A DNA stretch of 64,000 bases, taken from positions 186,001-250,000 of the forward strand of contig URQB01000002.1 in assembly GCA_900549825.1 (NCBI GenBank), given 5' to 3'. The notes under the pieces are model-generated. The model had not been told where the DNA came from, ran no database searches, and saw only the letters and a program-made list of their open reading frames with translations. A program made the position numbers and the translations under genes. The DNA is from an uncultured Oscillospiraceae bacterium (lineage in GTDB: Bacteria; Bacillota; Clostridia; Oscillospirales; Acutalibacteraceae). This document shows, piece by piece, positions 1 through 8,852 of the stretch (within the stretch, counting starts at the first letter, position 1; each line of letters begins with the position of its first letter).

Positions 1-653
1 CGACGGAGCTGACGTTTTCACCCGCATGCGGCTTCGATAGATCGGTCACAGTATTGAAAAACTGCAATGTGAAGCTGCCAAAGGAAAAGGGCTTGTCCGG
101 CAGATCGGAGACAATGGGGATATTCCGCTTCTCAAGCGCGTCTATCGTCTCGCGATAGACGATATCAAGCCCCCATTTCCGGGCCTCCATACGGTTGAGA
201 ATCTCCGGATGAAAGGGCTTCAGATATGCTTTTTTAATCATGATGTCCGGATCGTTGATGATCCAGCGGAAGCCGCCGATGTGGTCGTAATGGTAATGCG
301 TCGGCAGGATGAAATCAAGGACGACCTTGCCCTGCGCATTGACCGCGGTCTTTTTCACATAGTCCAGGACGATCTGCTCATAGCCGACCGCGCCGTGCTT
401 GCGGCGGTAGTTATCGGAGGAGTCGCCCGCGTCGATGAGGGCGAAATGGCCGCCGCTTTCCAGCAAAATGGCATCGGAATTGCCAGTATTCAGAAAATGG
501 ATCCGGTCCGCCCCGACCGTCTTTACAACAGGTTCCGGCGTGACAGGATAGCGCTTTTCATAGTGGTTGTACAGCGCGACCGTCAGGATATCCAGCAGGA
601 AAATCAGGATCATCAGAGTAACCATAAAATAAGTGGCGATTTTTTTGATCATG
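1..653 (-). CDS. Membrane-anchored metallo-beta-lactamase-fold hydrolase (3' end outside window)
   Basis: The frame is open from an ATG at 653 to the window edge, so the C-terminus is missing. An N-terminal hydrophobic segment (about residues 5-25) suggests a membrane anchor or uncleaved signal. A classical zinc motif THYHYDHIGG lies near residue 117, preceded by a FLNTGNSDAILLESGG strand and a LIDAGDSS loop typical of ComEC/Rec2-type MBL hydrolases. GAGG lies 9 bases before the ATG. The substrate cannot be told. Competence-type or phosphodiesterase-like hydrolases share this layout. The call as an MBL-fold enzyme is firm; the role is open. Confidence 0.85.
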
Positions 654-718
654 CGACAAACCTCAACTGCTCCACGAGGCAGACCATGCCCCACGAAAAA
701 ATTCAAACGTACTCTGCA

Positions 719-748
719 ATTATATCACGGGAGCGTAGATATTGTCCA
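719..748 (-). promoter_or_regulatory. Sigma-A promoter of the MBL-fold gene
   Basis: Reading the minus strand, TGGACA (743-748) is followed after 18 bases by TATAAT (719-724), with an extended TGA before the -10. It lies about 65 bases upstream of the ATG at 653. Confidence 0.6.
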
Positions 749-799
749 TCGCGGGAGCATTTTTCATAAAATTATAATCAATGAACCCGTATCCCCACG

Positions 800-1186
800 T
801 TATGCGCTCAAAATCGCCTGAAGCTGCTCCCAGCGGTCGAGCTGTATGTCGGGATACGCGGCAGGCTCTGGCCGCTCCCTGGAGCGCCCGTGTACCAAAC
901 CGGGAAAATGCCGCATGCAACGGCGCCGAGAATTTCACATTGCAGGTCGTTCCCGCAAAACCAGACGTCTTCCGGCGTAGGCCCGGATTTCTCCTGACAT
1001 GGATGAAACATCCGCCGGTGCGGCTTCCGGAAAAGATATTTGCCTGGGGCAAAGATCCATTCAGACGAATGCGCAGGGAAGAGCCGCGCGAGCTGCCCCT
1101 TCAGCGCTGCGCCGCTGAAGCTGATGTTGCTGTGATTACGCCGGTGCGGATGCCCCGCTGCTGCAAAGGCACGGTGATGGAAACGC
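800..1186 (-). pseudogene. HAD-superfamily hydrolase remnant (C-terminal half, frameshifted)
   Basis: Directly after the gtrA stop the minus strand encodes the C-terminal half of a YjjG-like HAD hydrolase, spread over three frames. The first frame gives GIRTGVI. The next gives SNISFSGAALKGQLARLFP, then YLFRKP and PEDVWFCGNDLQCEILGA, then GIFPVWYTGA. The third gives the expected ending LDRWEQLQAIL before a TAA at 800-802. The whole N-terminal half, with the catalytic DxD, is absent, and no start codon or ribosome binding site serves it. The piece is in frame with gtrA beyond its stop, as if a deletion joined the two. Two frameshifts plus truncation make sequencing error an unlikely full explanation. 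Confidence 0.75.
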
Positions 1187-1188
1187 GT

Positions 1189-2223
1189 TCAATTTTTTTG
1201 CTTCCGGAAGATAAACAGCTTGCTGAACACATAGTTTATGATGACGATGACGATCTGGACGATGAATTTCGCAAGCATCTCATGCATCCCCATGATGCTG
1301 ATGAAAAGGTACATCAGGCCCATATCCACGAGCAGGGAGAAAAGCCGGGCGGAAACGAAGCCTGCGAATTCCTTCCACACCACCGCCGCCTTCCAGCTCC
1401 GGCTGCTGAAGACAAAGAGCTTATTGGTCACAAAGGCGAACAGGACCGCAGCGATCCAGGAAAGCACATTGGCGGCCAGATAATTCTTATCTTTCAGGAA
1501 TACCTGCGTCCCCAACAGTTCGTTGAAAATATAGAACGACCCCATCGAGACCACGGTTGTGAGCAGGCCAAAGAACACATAGCTGACGATCTCATGGTTA
1601 GCAAGGCGCAACAGCTTCTCAACGGGCGTGTGGTAGCCGTGGTCCGGCTTCTCCTCAGAGTGCGCTTCCAGCGCGCGCATGTGTTCGCCCGCGTGAAGAT
1701 AGAGGCCATAAGCGGAGAAGATATGCAGCAAAAACCAGGCAAAAGCAGCACCGCCGTGATCGCCGGATGCGCAGGGAAGCCATTTTACTGAGAGCCCCGC
1801 GCATTCTGCCGCCGAGGCGAGGAACGCGGTAGCGCCCGGCCCTTTTTCCGGAATGCAGTCGAGCAGAGGCGCGAGCTTGTCCGCCCTGATCAGCACAAAG
1901 GCCGGCGCGCCGGAGGGGAGCCAGCGCATGGTAAAATAGGAAAGCAGCATTTTGCAGAGCCATGCGGAGAAGCCCCTGCCGCTTTCCCCGACAAGGCAGT
2001 CACTGGCGGAACGTTGCTTCCATACCTCTGCAAATTCCACGGGGGAATAGCGCTCGTTGGGTATCAGGATATAGTCGGCCCCGCTGCGCAGAGCCGCCTT
2101 CAAATCATTCTTCCCGTTCGTGCCGGCGCCAGCAGCCGCGCACTCGATTCCGATCGTACGGCAGGTTTCCTGCCAGGGGGGGAGCTGTTCCCGCTCCGGC
2201 AAAAGAATATATAATCGTTCCAA
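1189..2223 (-). CDS. GtrA-family membrane protein with degenerate N-terminal glycosyltransferase-like domain
   Basis: 344 residues. The C-terminal part (about 208-340) has four membrane segments and the GtrA signature (NHEIVSYVFFGLLTTVVSM near its start, NYVFSKLFIFRK at the end), a family thought to flip or handle polyprenyl-linked sugars. The first 200 residues resemble the second half of a GT2 dolichyl-phosphate mannose synthase-like domain, with no intact DxD nucleotide-sugar motif visible. The start is TTG at 2223, chosen because AGGAGG lies 8 bases upstream. It is divergent from ispE. The HAD remnant follows it on the same strand. A lipid-linked sugar role is inferred from family only. 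Confidence 0.8.
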   Translation of the reverse strand: MERLYILLPEREQLPPWQETCRTIGIECAAAGAGTNGKNDLKAALRSGADYILIPNERYSPVEFAEVWKQRSASDCLVGESGRGFSAWLCKMLLSYFTMRWLPSGAPAFVLIRADKLAPLLDCIPEKGPGATAFLASAAECAGLSVKWLPCASGDHGGAAFAWFLLHIFSAYGLYLHAGEHMRALEAHSEEKPDHGYHTPVEKLLRLANHEIVSYVFFGLLTTVVSMGSFYIFNELLGTQVFLKDKNYLAANVLSWIAAVLFAFVTNKLFVFSSRSWKAAVVWKEFAGFVSARLFSLLVDMGLMYLFISIMGMHEMLAKFIVQIVIVIINYVFSKLFIFRKQKN

Positions 2224-2422
2224 ATGACAATCCTCCTGAATCGGTTGTATTGGGATATCCGATTCTGCGTGTTAAAAAAGCACAATTGTTGTTTCATTTT
2301 ACCACTGAATACGCCGCTTGACAATCTTTCGGGAGCGGAATTTCTTGAAGAAACTTCCCCAGCGGGCCGCTTTATGGTAGAATAAAACAAAAAACTCCCG
2401 AACTTGGAAAGGCGGCGGTTTC

Positions 2423-3343
2423 ATGCGCGTTACAGTCAAAGCGGCGGCAAAAATCAATCTGATGCTCGATATCATTGAGCGGCTCGACAACGGCTACCAT
2501 AGCCTATGGATGGTGATGCAGTCCGTTGATCTGTACGATACGATAACAGCGGAGCGCACGGGGTCGGGAGACATCCGCCTTTCCTGCACAGACAGCCGCC
2601 TCCCCGCGGACGAGACGAATCTGGCGTTTCAGGCGGCGCGCGCGTTTTTCAATGCTACCGGCGTGCCGAACGATGGTGTCTCGATTGCAATCGAAAAGAA
2701 GATTCCGTTTGCAGCAGGTTTGGCAGGCGGCAGCGCGGATGCGGCTGCGACGCTCCTGGCCCTTGACCGGCTGTATGAGACCCGCTTAAAGCAGCGGGCG
2801 CTCCATAAAATCGGCCTGACCCTAGGCGCGGATGTACCGTTCTGCCTGCAGGGGGGCACAATGCTTGCGCAGCATATCGGCGAGCTGCTCACGCCCGTGC
2901 CGGAGCTGCCGGACTGCTTTATCGTGCTCGCCAAACCCGCGCGGGGGATTTCCACCGCGCAGGCCTATCATCTGTGCGATACCGCGCCGAATCTGCGCGC
3001 TCCGGACAAGCGAGGGATGCTGAATGCGCTGCTCGCGGAGGATTTGAAGGGTGCGGCCCGGCTGGTGGGAAACGTCTTTGAACAGGTGATCGACGTCCCG
3101 GAGCGTGTGGCGGTCAAAGCCACGATGCGCGAGTATGGGGCGCTCGGCTGCTGCATGAGCGGCAGCGGACCGACGGTATTCGGATTGTTCGATGCACGGC
3201 AGACAGCGCAGAGCTGTGCGGACAAGCTCAAAATGATTGTGCCGGATGTGTTTGTCTGCCACCCTGTGGAGGAGGGATGCGTTGTGATCGATTCCGCTAT
3301 GGAAGAATCAGCATCCCCAGCCGAACTGTATGAGCGAAAATAA
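2423..3343 (+). CDS. ispE: 4-diphosphocytidyl-2-C-methyl-D-erythritol kinase
   Basis: 306 residues, normal length for IspE. It phosphorylates CDP-methylerythritol with ATP in the cytosolic MEP isoprenoid pathway. The N-terminus AAAKINLMLDI and the following NGYHSL match the family substrate-binding region. The GHMP-kinase ATP loop reads PFAAGLAGGSADAAA (near residue 93). The late glycine-rich GCCMSGSGPTVFGLF is the third GHMP motif. The ATG at 2423 follows GGAAAGG. An extended -10 (TGGTAGAAT, 2375-2383) lies upstream without a clear -35. Transcription probably stops at, or is reduced by, the hairpin before spoIIR. Confidence 0.95.
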   Translation: MRVTVKAAAKINLMLDIIERLDNGYHSLWMVMQSVDLYDTITAERTGSGDIRLSCTDSRLPADETNLAFQAARAFFNATGVPNDGVSIAIEKKIPFAAGLAGGSADAAATLLALDRLYETRLKQRALHKIGLTLGADVPFCLQGGTMLAQHIGELLTPVPELPDCFIVLAKPARGISTAQAYHLCDTAPNLRAPDKRGMLNALLAEDLKGAARLVGNVFEQVIDVPERVAVKATMREYGALGCCMSGSGPTVFGLFDARQTAQSCADKLKMIVPDVFVCHPVEEGCVVIDSAMEESASPAELYERK

Positions 3344-3353
3344 GCATTTCCCT

Positions 3354-3382
3354 GTATAATGGAAAAAAATCCCGACCATACT
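3354..3382 (+). promoter_or_regulatory. Candidate sigma-F-type promoter of spoIIR
   Basis: GTATA (3354-3358) is followed after 15 bases by GACCATACT (3374-3382). This matches the forespore sigma-F -35 and all but one fixed position of GGnnAnAnT. spoIIR is a sigma-F target in Bacillus. A TATAAT (3355-3360) overlaps the -35 and could instead be a vegetative -10. Confidence 0.4.
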
Positions 3383-3413
3383 CTTGATACCCAAAGAGAG
3401 GACGGGATTTTTT
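3364..3413 (+). terminator. Hairpin with T-run between ispE and spoIIR
   Basis: AAAAAATCCCG (3364-3374) pairs with CGGGATTTTTT (3403-3413), and an inner CTCTT/AAGAG pair lies at 3381-3385/3394-3398. This would end ispE transcripts. The right arm runs up to the spoIIR ATG and holds its ribosome binding site in the loop. A transcript starting at the candidate sigma-F promoter begins inside the loop and would lack the left arm. Confidence 0.6.
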
Positions 3414-4151
3414 ATGAGGTTTAAACGAATCGAGGCCGCGCTTTTATGTGCCGTGCTGGTGGCGTCCCTTTTCAGTGTGGCAAGCTTTTCATCCTCCTGC
3501 GCACAGATTCGGGAGAGCGTGCTGCGCCTGCATGTGCTGGCGAATTCGGACAGCGATGCGGATCAGAAGCTGAAGCTGCAGGTGCGCGATGCTGTCCTTG
3601 CAGAAGGCGCGCATATTTTTGACGGTTCCCTGACGGCGGATGAAGCGGAGCAGGCGATCGTGGAGGCGCTCCCGCGGCTGGAGCAGGCGGCGCGCAGCGA
3701 GGTCATCGCGCGGGGCTATACGTATGAAGTTCATATCACCGTCAGCGAGGAGTATTTCGATACCCGTACTTATGAAGATGAGGTCACGCTTCCCGCGGGG
3801 CGTTATAGGGCGGTGCGCGTGATCATCGGCGATGGGGAGGGTCATAACTGGTGGTGCGTCATGTTTCCGCCCATGTGCCTTCCCGCAGCGCAGGGCGGTG
3901 TGGAGCTCGACGGCGTGCTGAATAAGCAGGAAAAGAAAATTGTGCGCAGTAATCCGAAATATGAGCCACGCTTCAAGATAGTCGAATGGATCGAGCGGCT
4001 GCGGGAATATCTGCGGGACGAGCCGGAAGAGGACGGCACAACGACGGATTATTTCACCGTGACGCAGGCTGAAAAGGATACGGAGCAGATGTCCGTCAGG
4101 CAAAATCTGATGCCGTTGCTATGGAATCCACAGATGGATGAGAGAAGATAG
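3414..4151 (+). CDS. spoIIR: Stage II sporulation protein R
   Basis: 245 residues. SpoIIR is the forespore-secreted signal that triggers SpoIIGA to process pro-sigma-E in the mother cell. An N-terminal signal segment (about residues 6-28) is followed by the family hallmark ESVLRLHVLANSDSDADQ and LKLQVRDAVL. Further on come PAGRYRAVRVIIGDGEGHNW and CVMFPPMC. The ATG at 3414 is preferred. A TTG at 3384 would add ten residues before the signal peptide and lies inside the hairpin. GAGAGG precedes the ATG by 12 bases, rather far. It marks the organism as belonging to a sporulating lineage. Confidence 0.93.
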   Translation: MRFKRIEAALLCAVLVASLFSVASFSSSCAQIRESVLRLHVLANSDSDADQKLKLQVRDAVLAEGAHIFDGSLTADEAEQAIVEALPRLEQAARSEVIARGYTYEVHITVSEEYFDTRTYEDEVTLPAGRYRAVRVIIGDGEGHNWWCVMFPPMCLPAAQGGVELDGVLNKQEKKIVRSNPKYEPRFKIVEWIERLREYLRDEPEEDGTTTDYFTVTQAEKDTEQMSVRQNLMPLLWNPQMDERR

Positions 4152-4230
4152 GAAAGATTACAAAGTAACAAGTGCAATACCCTGCGATGCAGTTTTACGT
4201 TTTGTAGCGCATTTTTTAGAGAATAGAGCC

Positions 4231-4262
4231 AAAATCCGCCGTTTTCATGACGGCGGATTTTT
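4231..4262. terminator. Bidirectional terminator between spoIIR and the DUF4832 remnant
   Basis: A 12-bp perfect stem, AAAATCCGCCGT (4231-4242) with ACGGCGGATTTT (4250-4261), has a 7-base loop and A/T runs on both sides, so it can work on either strand. Confidence 0.85.
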
Positions 4263-4268
4263 GATGTT

Positions 4269-5047
4269 TTATAGGATCCCCACCAGATTGCATCCGTTTT
4301 CAAAGGGGCGCGCGTCTGCAAAACGGGCGGACAATTCCGGCGGGAGCGGATGGCTTAGCTGAATGTTGATGCGGTTGCCCTCTCCGGCGCGCACCGGGAC
4401 GATAAAGCTGGCCTTTTCTCTGCTGGCCAGCTGCGCGGTTGATAGGACGCTTCGTATTCGGCTGTGCTGCCGTCCGGCCCTGTGATGGCGACGGAGAGCC
4501 TGCGCAGGGTATAGGGCAGGGCGAAACCGGTATTGAGGAGCATGAAGCAGATCTCATGCGTAAAGCCCTTATTCTTTACGTCTCGGTGAATCCGGCAGTC
4601 GAGCAGATGGAGCCGATCCCCCAGATGATCGCACAGATAGTCGAATACAGTGCGGTTCAGCGGCTTCCCAGAGCCGTCCGTGAAATAGCCCGGGTGGTAC
4701 GGGCGGCGGTAAAAATCCAACTGCTCCGGTGCAAGTGTTTCGCCTTGCCACCGCAGCATATTGAAGCAGCCCTCTCCTCGCGATCATTGTGCGCGATGCT
4801 CAGGGTGGAGAGGCTGTGGTTTGCGCAGCAGAAGCGCATTTGCAGGCCGTCGATATGGCCCTGGCGATACAGCTTGTCTTTTCCCCACGGCATTTCTCCG
4901 CCGTTCAGGCGCAGGCGGAAAAGCGCCCGGAACTTACGCAGCCGCTTCCAAGACGCAAATAGGTTTCCGGCCGGAACCCGCGGTCTGGGTTTTGCCGCAG
5001 CAGGCGATCGTGTTCTCCCGTAAGAGGCGGCAGTTGCTAAGCGCCAT
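4269..5047 (-). pseudogene. DUF4874/DUF4832 secreted-protein remnant with frameshifts and internal deletion
   Basis: Pieces of a DUF4874-DUF4832 protein are readable in order on the minus strand but in different frames. LLRQNPDRGFRPETYLRLGS is the DUF4874 start. Then come MPWGKDKLYRQGHIDGLQMR and NHSLSTLSIAHND, then GCFNMLRWQGETLAPEQLDF, then ICFMLLNTGFALPYTLRRLS of DUF4832. The last is SFIVPVRAGEGNRINIQLSH, ending at a TAA (4269-4271). At least three frame changes are needed, and only about 25 codons separate the DUF4874 start from the DUF4832 part, so most of the first domain is deleted. It lies downstream of trmD, where rplS often sits. Confidence 0.75.
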
Positions 5048-5085
5048 ATCCGTCCTGTCTTATCCCCTTACAAATATATTTTCCA

Positions 5086-5835
5086 TTATTTGTCTATGTC
5101 ATGGGCCTGCTCTGTGAGACGGGCGAGAAAGGCGCGGTCCTCCTCGTCGAGCTGAGCGTGCTCCAATAGGTCCGGCCTTCGGTAATAGGTGCGCTCGAGC
5201 GCGCGCTCCCGCCGCCAGCGCACGATATTGGCGTGATGGCCGGAGAGGAGCACTTCGGGTACCGTTTCGCCATGCCATTCGTATGGGCGGGTATACTGCG
5301 GGTATTCCAGAAGCGAGCGAAAGTGGCTCTCCTCCTGAAAGGCCTCGTCGTTGGCCAAAACACCGGGCAGCATGCGGCAGACCGCATCTGTCAAAACGAG
5401 CGCGGGCAGCTCGCCGCCGGTGAGAACATAGTCGCCAATCGAGATTTCCTCATCCACCAGCTCTTCGATGACGCGCTCGTCCACGCCCTCATAATGGCCG
5501 CAGAGCAGCGCGAGATTGTCGTATTCCGCAAGCTCCCGGATGCGATGCTGCGTGAGCACCGCCCCCTGCGGAGAGAGGTAGATCAGGTGCGGCTTTTTGC
5601 CCACCTCTGCGCACAGGGATTGGAAGCAGTCATAGATCGGCTGAGTCTGCATTACCATGCCCATGCCGCCGCCGTAGGGCGTGTCGTCCACACGGTTATG
5701 TTTGTCAAGCGTGTAATCCCGGATATTGCGGCAGTTGAGCTCCACAAGCCCGCGCTCCCGCGCGCGTCCGATGATGCTCTCGCGCAGCACTGTGTCGCAC
5801 ATTTCGGGAAACAGGGTCAGTATGTCGATACGCAT
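5086..5835 (-). CDS. trmD: tRNA (guanine-37-N1)-methyltransferase
   Basis: 249 residues, standard length. TrmD methylates G37 of tRNAs using SAM bound in its knot. [12 protein letters not shown] is the conserved N-terminus. [11 protein letters not shown] and the knot segment [17 protein letters not shown] are intact, followed by [14 protein letters not shown] and [11 protein letters not shown]. An in-frame ATG at 5880, directly after the rimM stop, would add 15 residues. I prefer 5835 because the family starts at MRIDI. It is co-transcribed with rimM (41-base gap). Here the pair stands apart from ffh-rpsP, with which it usually forms one operon. Confidence 0.95.
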   Translation of the reverse strand: MRIDILTLFPEMCDTVLRESIIGRARERGLVELNCRNIRDYTLDKHNRVDDTPYGGGMGMVMQTQPIYDCFQSLCAEVGKKPHLIYLSPQGAVLTQHRIRELAEYDNLALLCGHYEGVDERVIEELVDEEISIGDYVLTGGELPALVLTDAVCRMLPGVLANDEAFQEESHFRSLLEYPQYTRPYEWHGETVPEVLLSGHHANIVRWRRERALERTYYRRPDLLEHAQLDEEDRAFLARLTEQAHDIDK

Positions 5836-5876
5836 CGGTTTGAAATCGATCCTTTCTCTGGATGGATAATCATCAT

Positions 5877-6407
5877 TCAATCTTTTACTTCTTCCGCTTC
5901 ATCAAAGATCCCTTTGAGCGGGCGGATCCTGATCTCCTCGCGATCTACGTCCGTTTTGACGACTACAGGAGGGATCGCGGGCAGCAGGTACTCCTTACCG
6001 GAATCGTCCTGCACATGCCAGACATCGTTCGCGCCGGTGGCGCTCACATCCGTAAGCGTACCGTAAAGCCGGCCGGTATCCGCGTCGGTCACGCGGCAGC
6101 CGATCAGATCCTGGATGAAATAGTCGCCCTCGGCAAGCGTTACGTCTCCCCGGTTCATGAAGAGCACACGCCCGCGCAGAGTGGCGGCGGCCTCCATCGT
6201 ATCGATCCCGCCGAGCTTTACGAGCATGACGTTGCCGTGCGGGCGGCAGGATACGACCGTTGCAGGGCTTTCGCCGTCTTTGCTGAAATACAGGGTGTGG
6301 AATTGCTGAAAAAAGGCGGGGCTGTCGCACCAGGGCTGGACGCGCATTTCGCCGCGTACGCCGTGGGTGCCGACGATTTTCCCAAGCTCTAAATATTGCC
6401 TGCGCAT
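5877..6407 (-). CDS. rimM: Ribosome maturation factor RimM
   Basis: 176 residues. RimM helps 30S head assembly and 16S rRNA processing by binding ribosomal protein S19. The N-terminal barrel starts [17 protein letters not shown]. The PRC-barrel part carries [13 protein letters not shown] and [23 protein letters not shown] lies 6 bases before the ATG at 6407. It is first gene of the rimM-trmD pair and divergent from the glycosidase gene. Confidence 0.93.
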   Translation of the reverse strand: MRRQYLELGKIVGTHGVRGEMRVQPWCDSPAFFQQFHTLYFSKDGESPATVVSCRPHGNVMLVKLGGIDTMEAAATLRGRVLFMNRGDVTLAEGDYFIQDLIGCRVTDADTGRLYGTLTDVSATGANDVWHVQDDSGKEYLLPAIPPVVVKTDVDREEIRIRPLKGIFDEAEEVKD

Positions 6408-6548
6408 GACAGACCTCCGTTTTTGATGATCTTTTACCTGTTTGCATTATACCTGCTGCGGGGCGGGCGGTCAAGCGAAGGGATGGACAGGATTGTGAAA
6501 CTCTGCTATCATGAAATCGGATATCAGAATGCGCGGGGAGGGAGTGCT

Positions 6549-8789
6549 TTGCAGATCGACTTTACCGGGCTTGCGATCCGGACGCAGGCGCATCCGGAGT
6601 GCCAAAAGGCGGCAGAGCTCTTTCAGGAGGAAATCCGGATACGCGCCGGATACCTGCCGGAAATTACCCGGTTGGACGCGGATTCCAACGGTACAGCGGT
6701 GTGTTTTACCCTCAGCGGGGCGGAGACGTTACCGAATCAGGACAGCTTCCAGATCAGGTGGGACGGCACGCGGCTTACGATTTCCGCCCGGGGGAGAAGG
6801 GGGCTGATTTACGGCTTCGGCCTCTTCCTGCGCAAAACGGAATATCGCGGCGGGCGAATACGGCTCGTCCAGGAGCTTGCCGGCGTTTATATCCCGCAGA
6901 TGAAAATCCGCGGGCACCAGACCGGCTACCGTGCGGCGTCCAACACTTACGATGCATGGGGCCCTGCGGAATTCGAGCGCTGTTACCGCGATCTGATGCT
7001 TTTCGGTGCGAATACCTGTGAGGTGATCCCAAAGGACGGGAGAGATACCGGCCCGCTCATGCGCTACGATGCGGACGGGCTCTGCGCCGTTTGCTCGGAA
7101 ATCGCGGACGGGCTCGACCTGGACGTATCCGTCTGGTATCCCTTCGATGAAGCGCAGACGCGGGAGGAGATGCTCGAGGAGCGCCGCGCCTTCTTTGCCC
7201 GCATAAAGCGGATCAACGCGGTGTTCCCACCGGGCGGAGATCCGGGGAAGCTACCCGCGCGGGAGTTTGTGGAGCGATGCGTTCTCCTCAAAGGAGAGCT
7301 TCAGAAGTTTCATCCCTCCGCGCAGCTATGGCCCTCCGCCCAGGCGCCGCACGGGATACCGGGATGGGGCGAGGATTTTCTCTCTGCCGTGGAAGCGCAC
7401 AGGGACGAAATCGACGGCGTGATCTACGGGCCGAACCACGCCCTGACGCTCGGCGAACTGCGATACAGGCTGCCTGCGCAGCTTCCTCTGCGCTTCTACC
7501 CGGACATCACGCACAACCTGCGCTGCGAATATCCTGTCCGCTATTGGGCGGACGACTGGCATTATGCCTTTGCCTCCGCGCTCAGCCGCGAATGCGTCAA
7601 CCCGCGCCCAATGGAATTCGCCCGCCTGCACAGCGAAACGCGGCGTTTTTTCCTTGGCAGCGTGAGCTATTCCGAGGGCGTGAACGACGATGTGAATAAG
7701 GCGGTCTGGAGCGCGCTGGATTTCTGCCCGGACGAGCCTGTGGAGGAAATCCTGCTCGACTATGCCCGCGCCTTCCTCTGGGAGGCACCCGCAGAAGACG
7801 TTGCGCAGGGCATCCTCCTGCTGGAGCGTAACTGGGAGGGAGACCCTGCGGAACACCCGGAGATCGAGAAAACGCTTGCTCTGTGGCAATCCATGGCGGA
7901 GAAATGCCCCGCACTGCTTCAAAATTGGCGATTCCTGCTCCTGCTTTTCCGCGCGGAATGCGACGCACTGATCCGGCGCAGGCGCGTCTTTGAGCGCGCC
8001 CTGCTGGAGCGGGCGAAGCGCGCCCTGCGGGACGGCGAGATCGAAACGGCGCAGACGATTCTGCAAACGGATTTTGACGCAGCTTATCAAGCCCTGCATG
8101 CGGAGATCCTTCGGCATGCGGACATATTGTTCCATAAGATCGGCATCCAGCTCGATGTTGCGCGTTATGGGGCGGACTCCTGGGAGCGCGGCGCGACGCT
8201 GGAGACGCTCGATCTGCCGGTGACGGACCGCCGGTGGCTTTTCAACCGGCTGGAAAAGGCGGCGGGCCTGCCGGAGAAGGCCCGGCAGGCGCTGCTTTCC
8301 GCCCTGCTGAGCCGGGAGGCGGTGAAAAGAGGGGAACGATACTTCTCTTTTGCGCAGGATGGGGTCAGCGGCCTGCACATCCCGCAGGAGGGCGAATGGT
8401 ATATGGATGTGCAGGGCGACCGGCCTGATGTCAATAACGGCACACTCCCCATGGCGCTGACAAAGGTGTATGACCACTTCTCCCTGCATGCACGCTTTTC
8501 GTGCTTCCTGCCGGATACGGATTATTGCCTGCGCGTTGTCTATCACGAGCGGCAAATGCCGCCGGACGCATATCTGACCATCTCGGCGAACGGTGACACG
8601 ATCTATGCCGGCCCGCCGTACGGTGGAGATGCCAGCCCGGATTTTGACGAATGGATGCTTGCGCCCGGCTTTGTGTCTGCGAGATATTTGCTGCCTGCGC
8701 GTTCTTTGAAGGACGGTGTTCTCGAGCTTCGATTGCGCGAGGAGACGCGTGGAATCGAGGTTGCAGAGCTGTGGATAACGAGGGCTTAA
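6549..8789 (+). CDS. Putative glycoside hydrolase with GH20b/GH67-like N-terminal domain
   Basis: 746 residues from a TTG at 6549, chosen because GGGGAGGGAG lies just upstream; earlier in-frame starts have no ribosome binding site. Residues 1-115 look like the small alpha/beta domain that precedes the barrel in hexosaminidases and alpha-glucuronidases (ISARGRRGLIYGFGLFLRK). From residue 118, KIRGHQTGYRAASNTYDAWG and VIYGPNH suggest a TIM barrel, then a helical region and a C-terminal beta-rich part. No signal peptide, so it probably acts in the cytosol on imported oligosaccharides. I could not assign catalytic acids or a GH family number. Confidence 0.65.
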   Translation: MQIDFTGLAIRTQAHPECQKAAELFQEEIRIRAGYLPEITRLDADSNGTAVCFTLSGAETLPNQDSFQIRWDGTRLTISARGRRGLIYGFGLFLRKTEYRGGRIRLVQELAGVYIPQMKIRGHQTGYRAASNTYDAWGPAEFERCYRDLMLFGANTCEVIPKDGRDTGPLMRYDADGLCAVCSEIADGLDLDVSVWYPFDEAQTREEMLEERRAFFARIKRINAVFPPGGDPGKLPAREFVERCVLLKGELQKFHPSAQLWPSAQAPHGIPGWGEDFLSAVEAHRDEIDGVIYGPNHALTLGELRYRLPAQLPLRFYPDITHNLRCEYPVRYWADDWHYAFASALSRECVNPRPMEFARLHSETRRFFLGSVSYSEGVNDDVNKAVWSALDFCPDEPVEEILLDYARAFLWEAPAEDVAQGILLLERNWEGDPAEHPEIEKTLALWQSMAEKCPALLQNWRFLLLLFRAECDALIRRRRVFERALLERAKRALRDGEIETAQTILQTDFDAAYQALHAEILRHADILFHKIGIQLDVARYGADSWERGATLETLDLPVTDRRWLFNRLEKAAGLPEKARQALLSALLSREAVKRGERYFSFAQDGVSGLHIPQEGEWYMDVQGDRPDVNNGTLPMALTKVYDHFSLHARFSCFLPDTDYCLRVVYHERQMPPDAYLTISANGDTIYAGPPYGGDASPDFDEWMLAPGFVSARYLLPARSLKDGVLELRLREETRGIEVAELWITRA

Positions 8790-8852
8790 TGGCGATTGTT
8801 CCGCTTGCACGCCCGTGATAAAATAAAAAAGGATGAGGAAGGAGATATAGAT

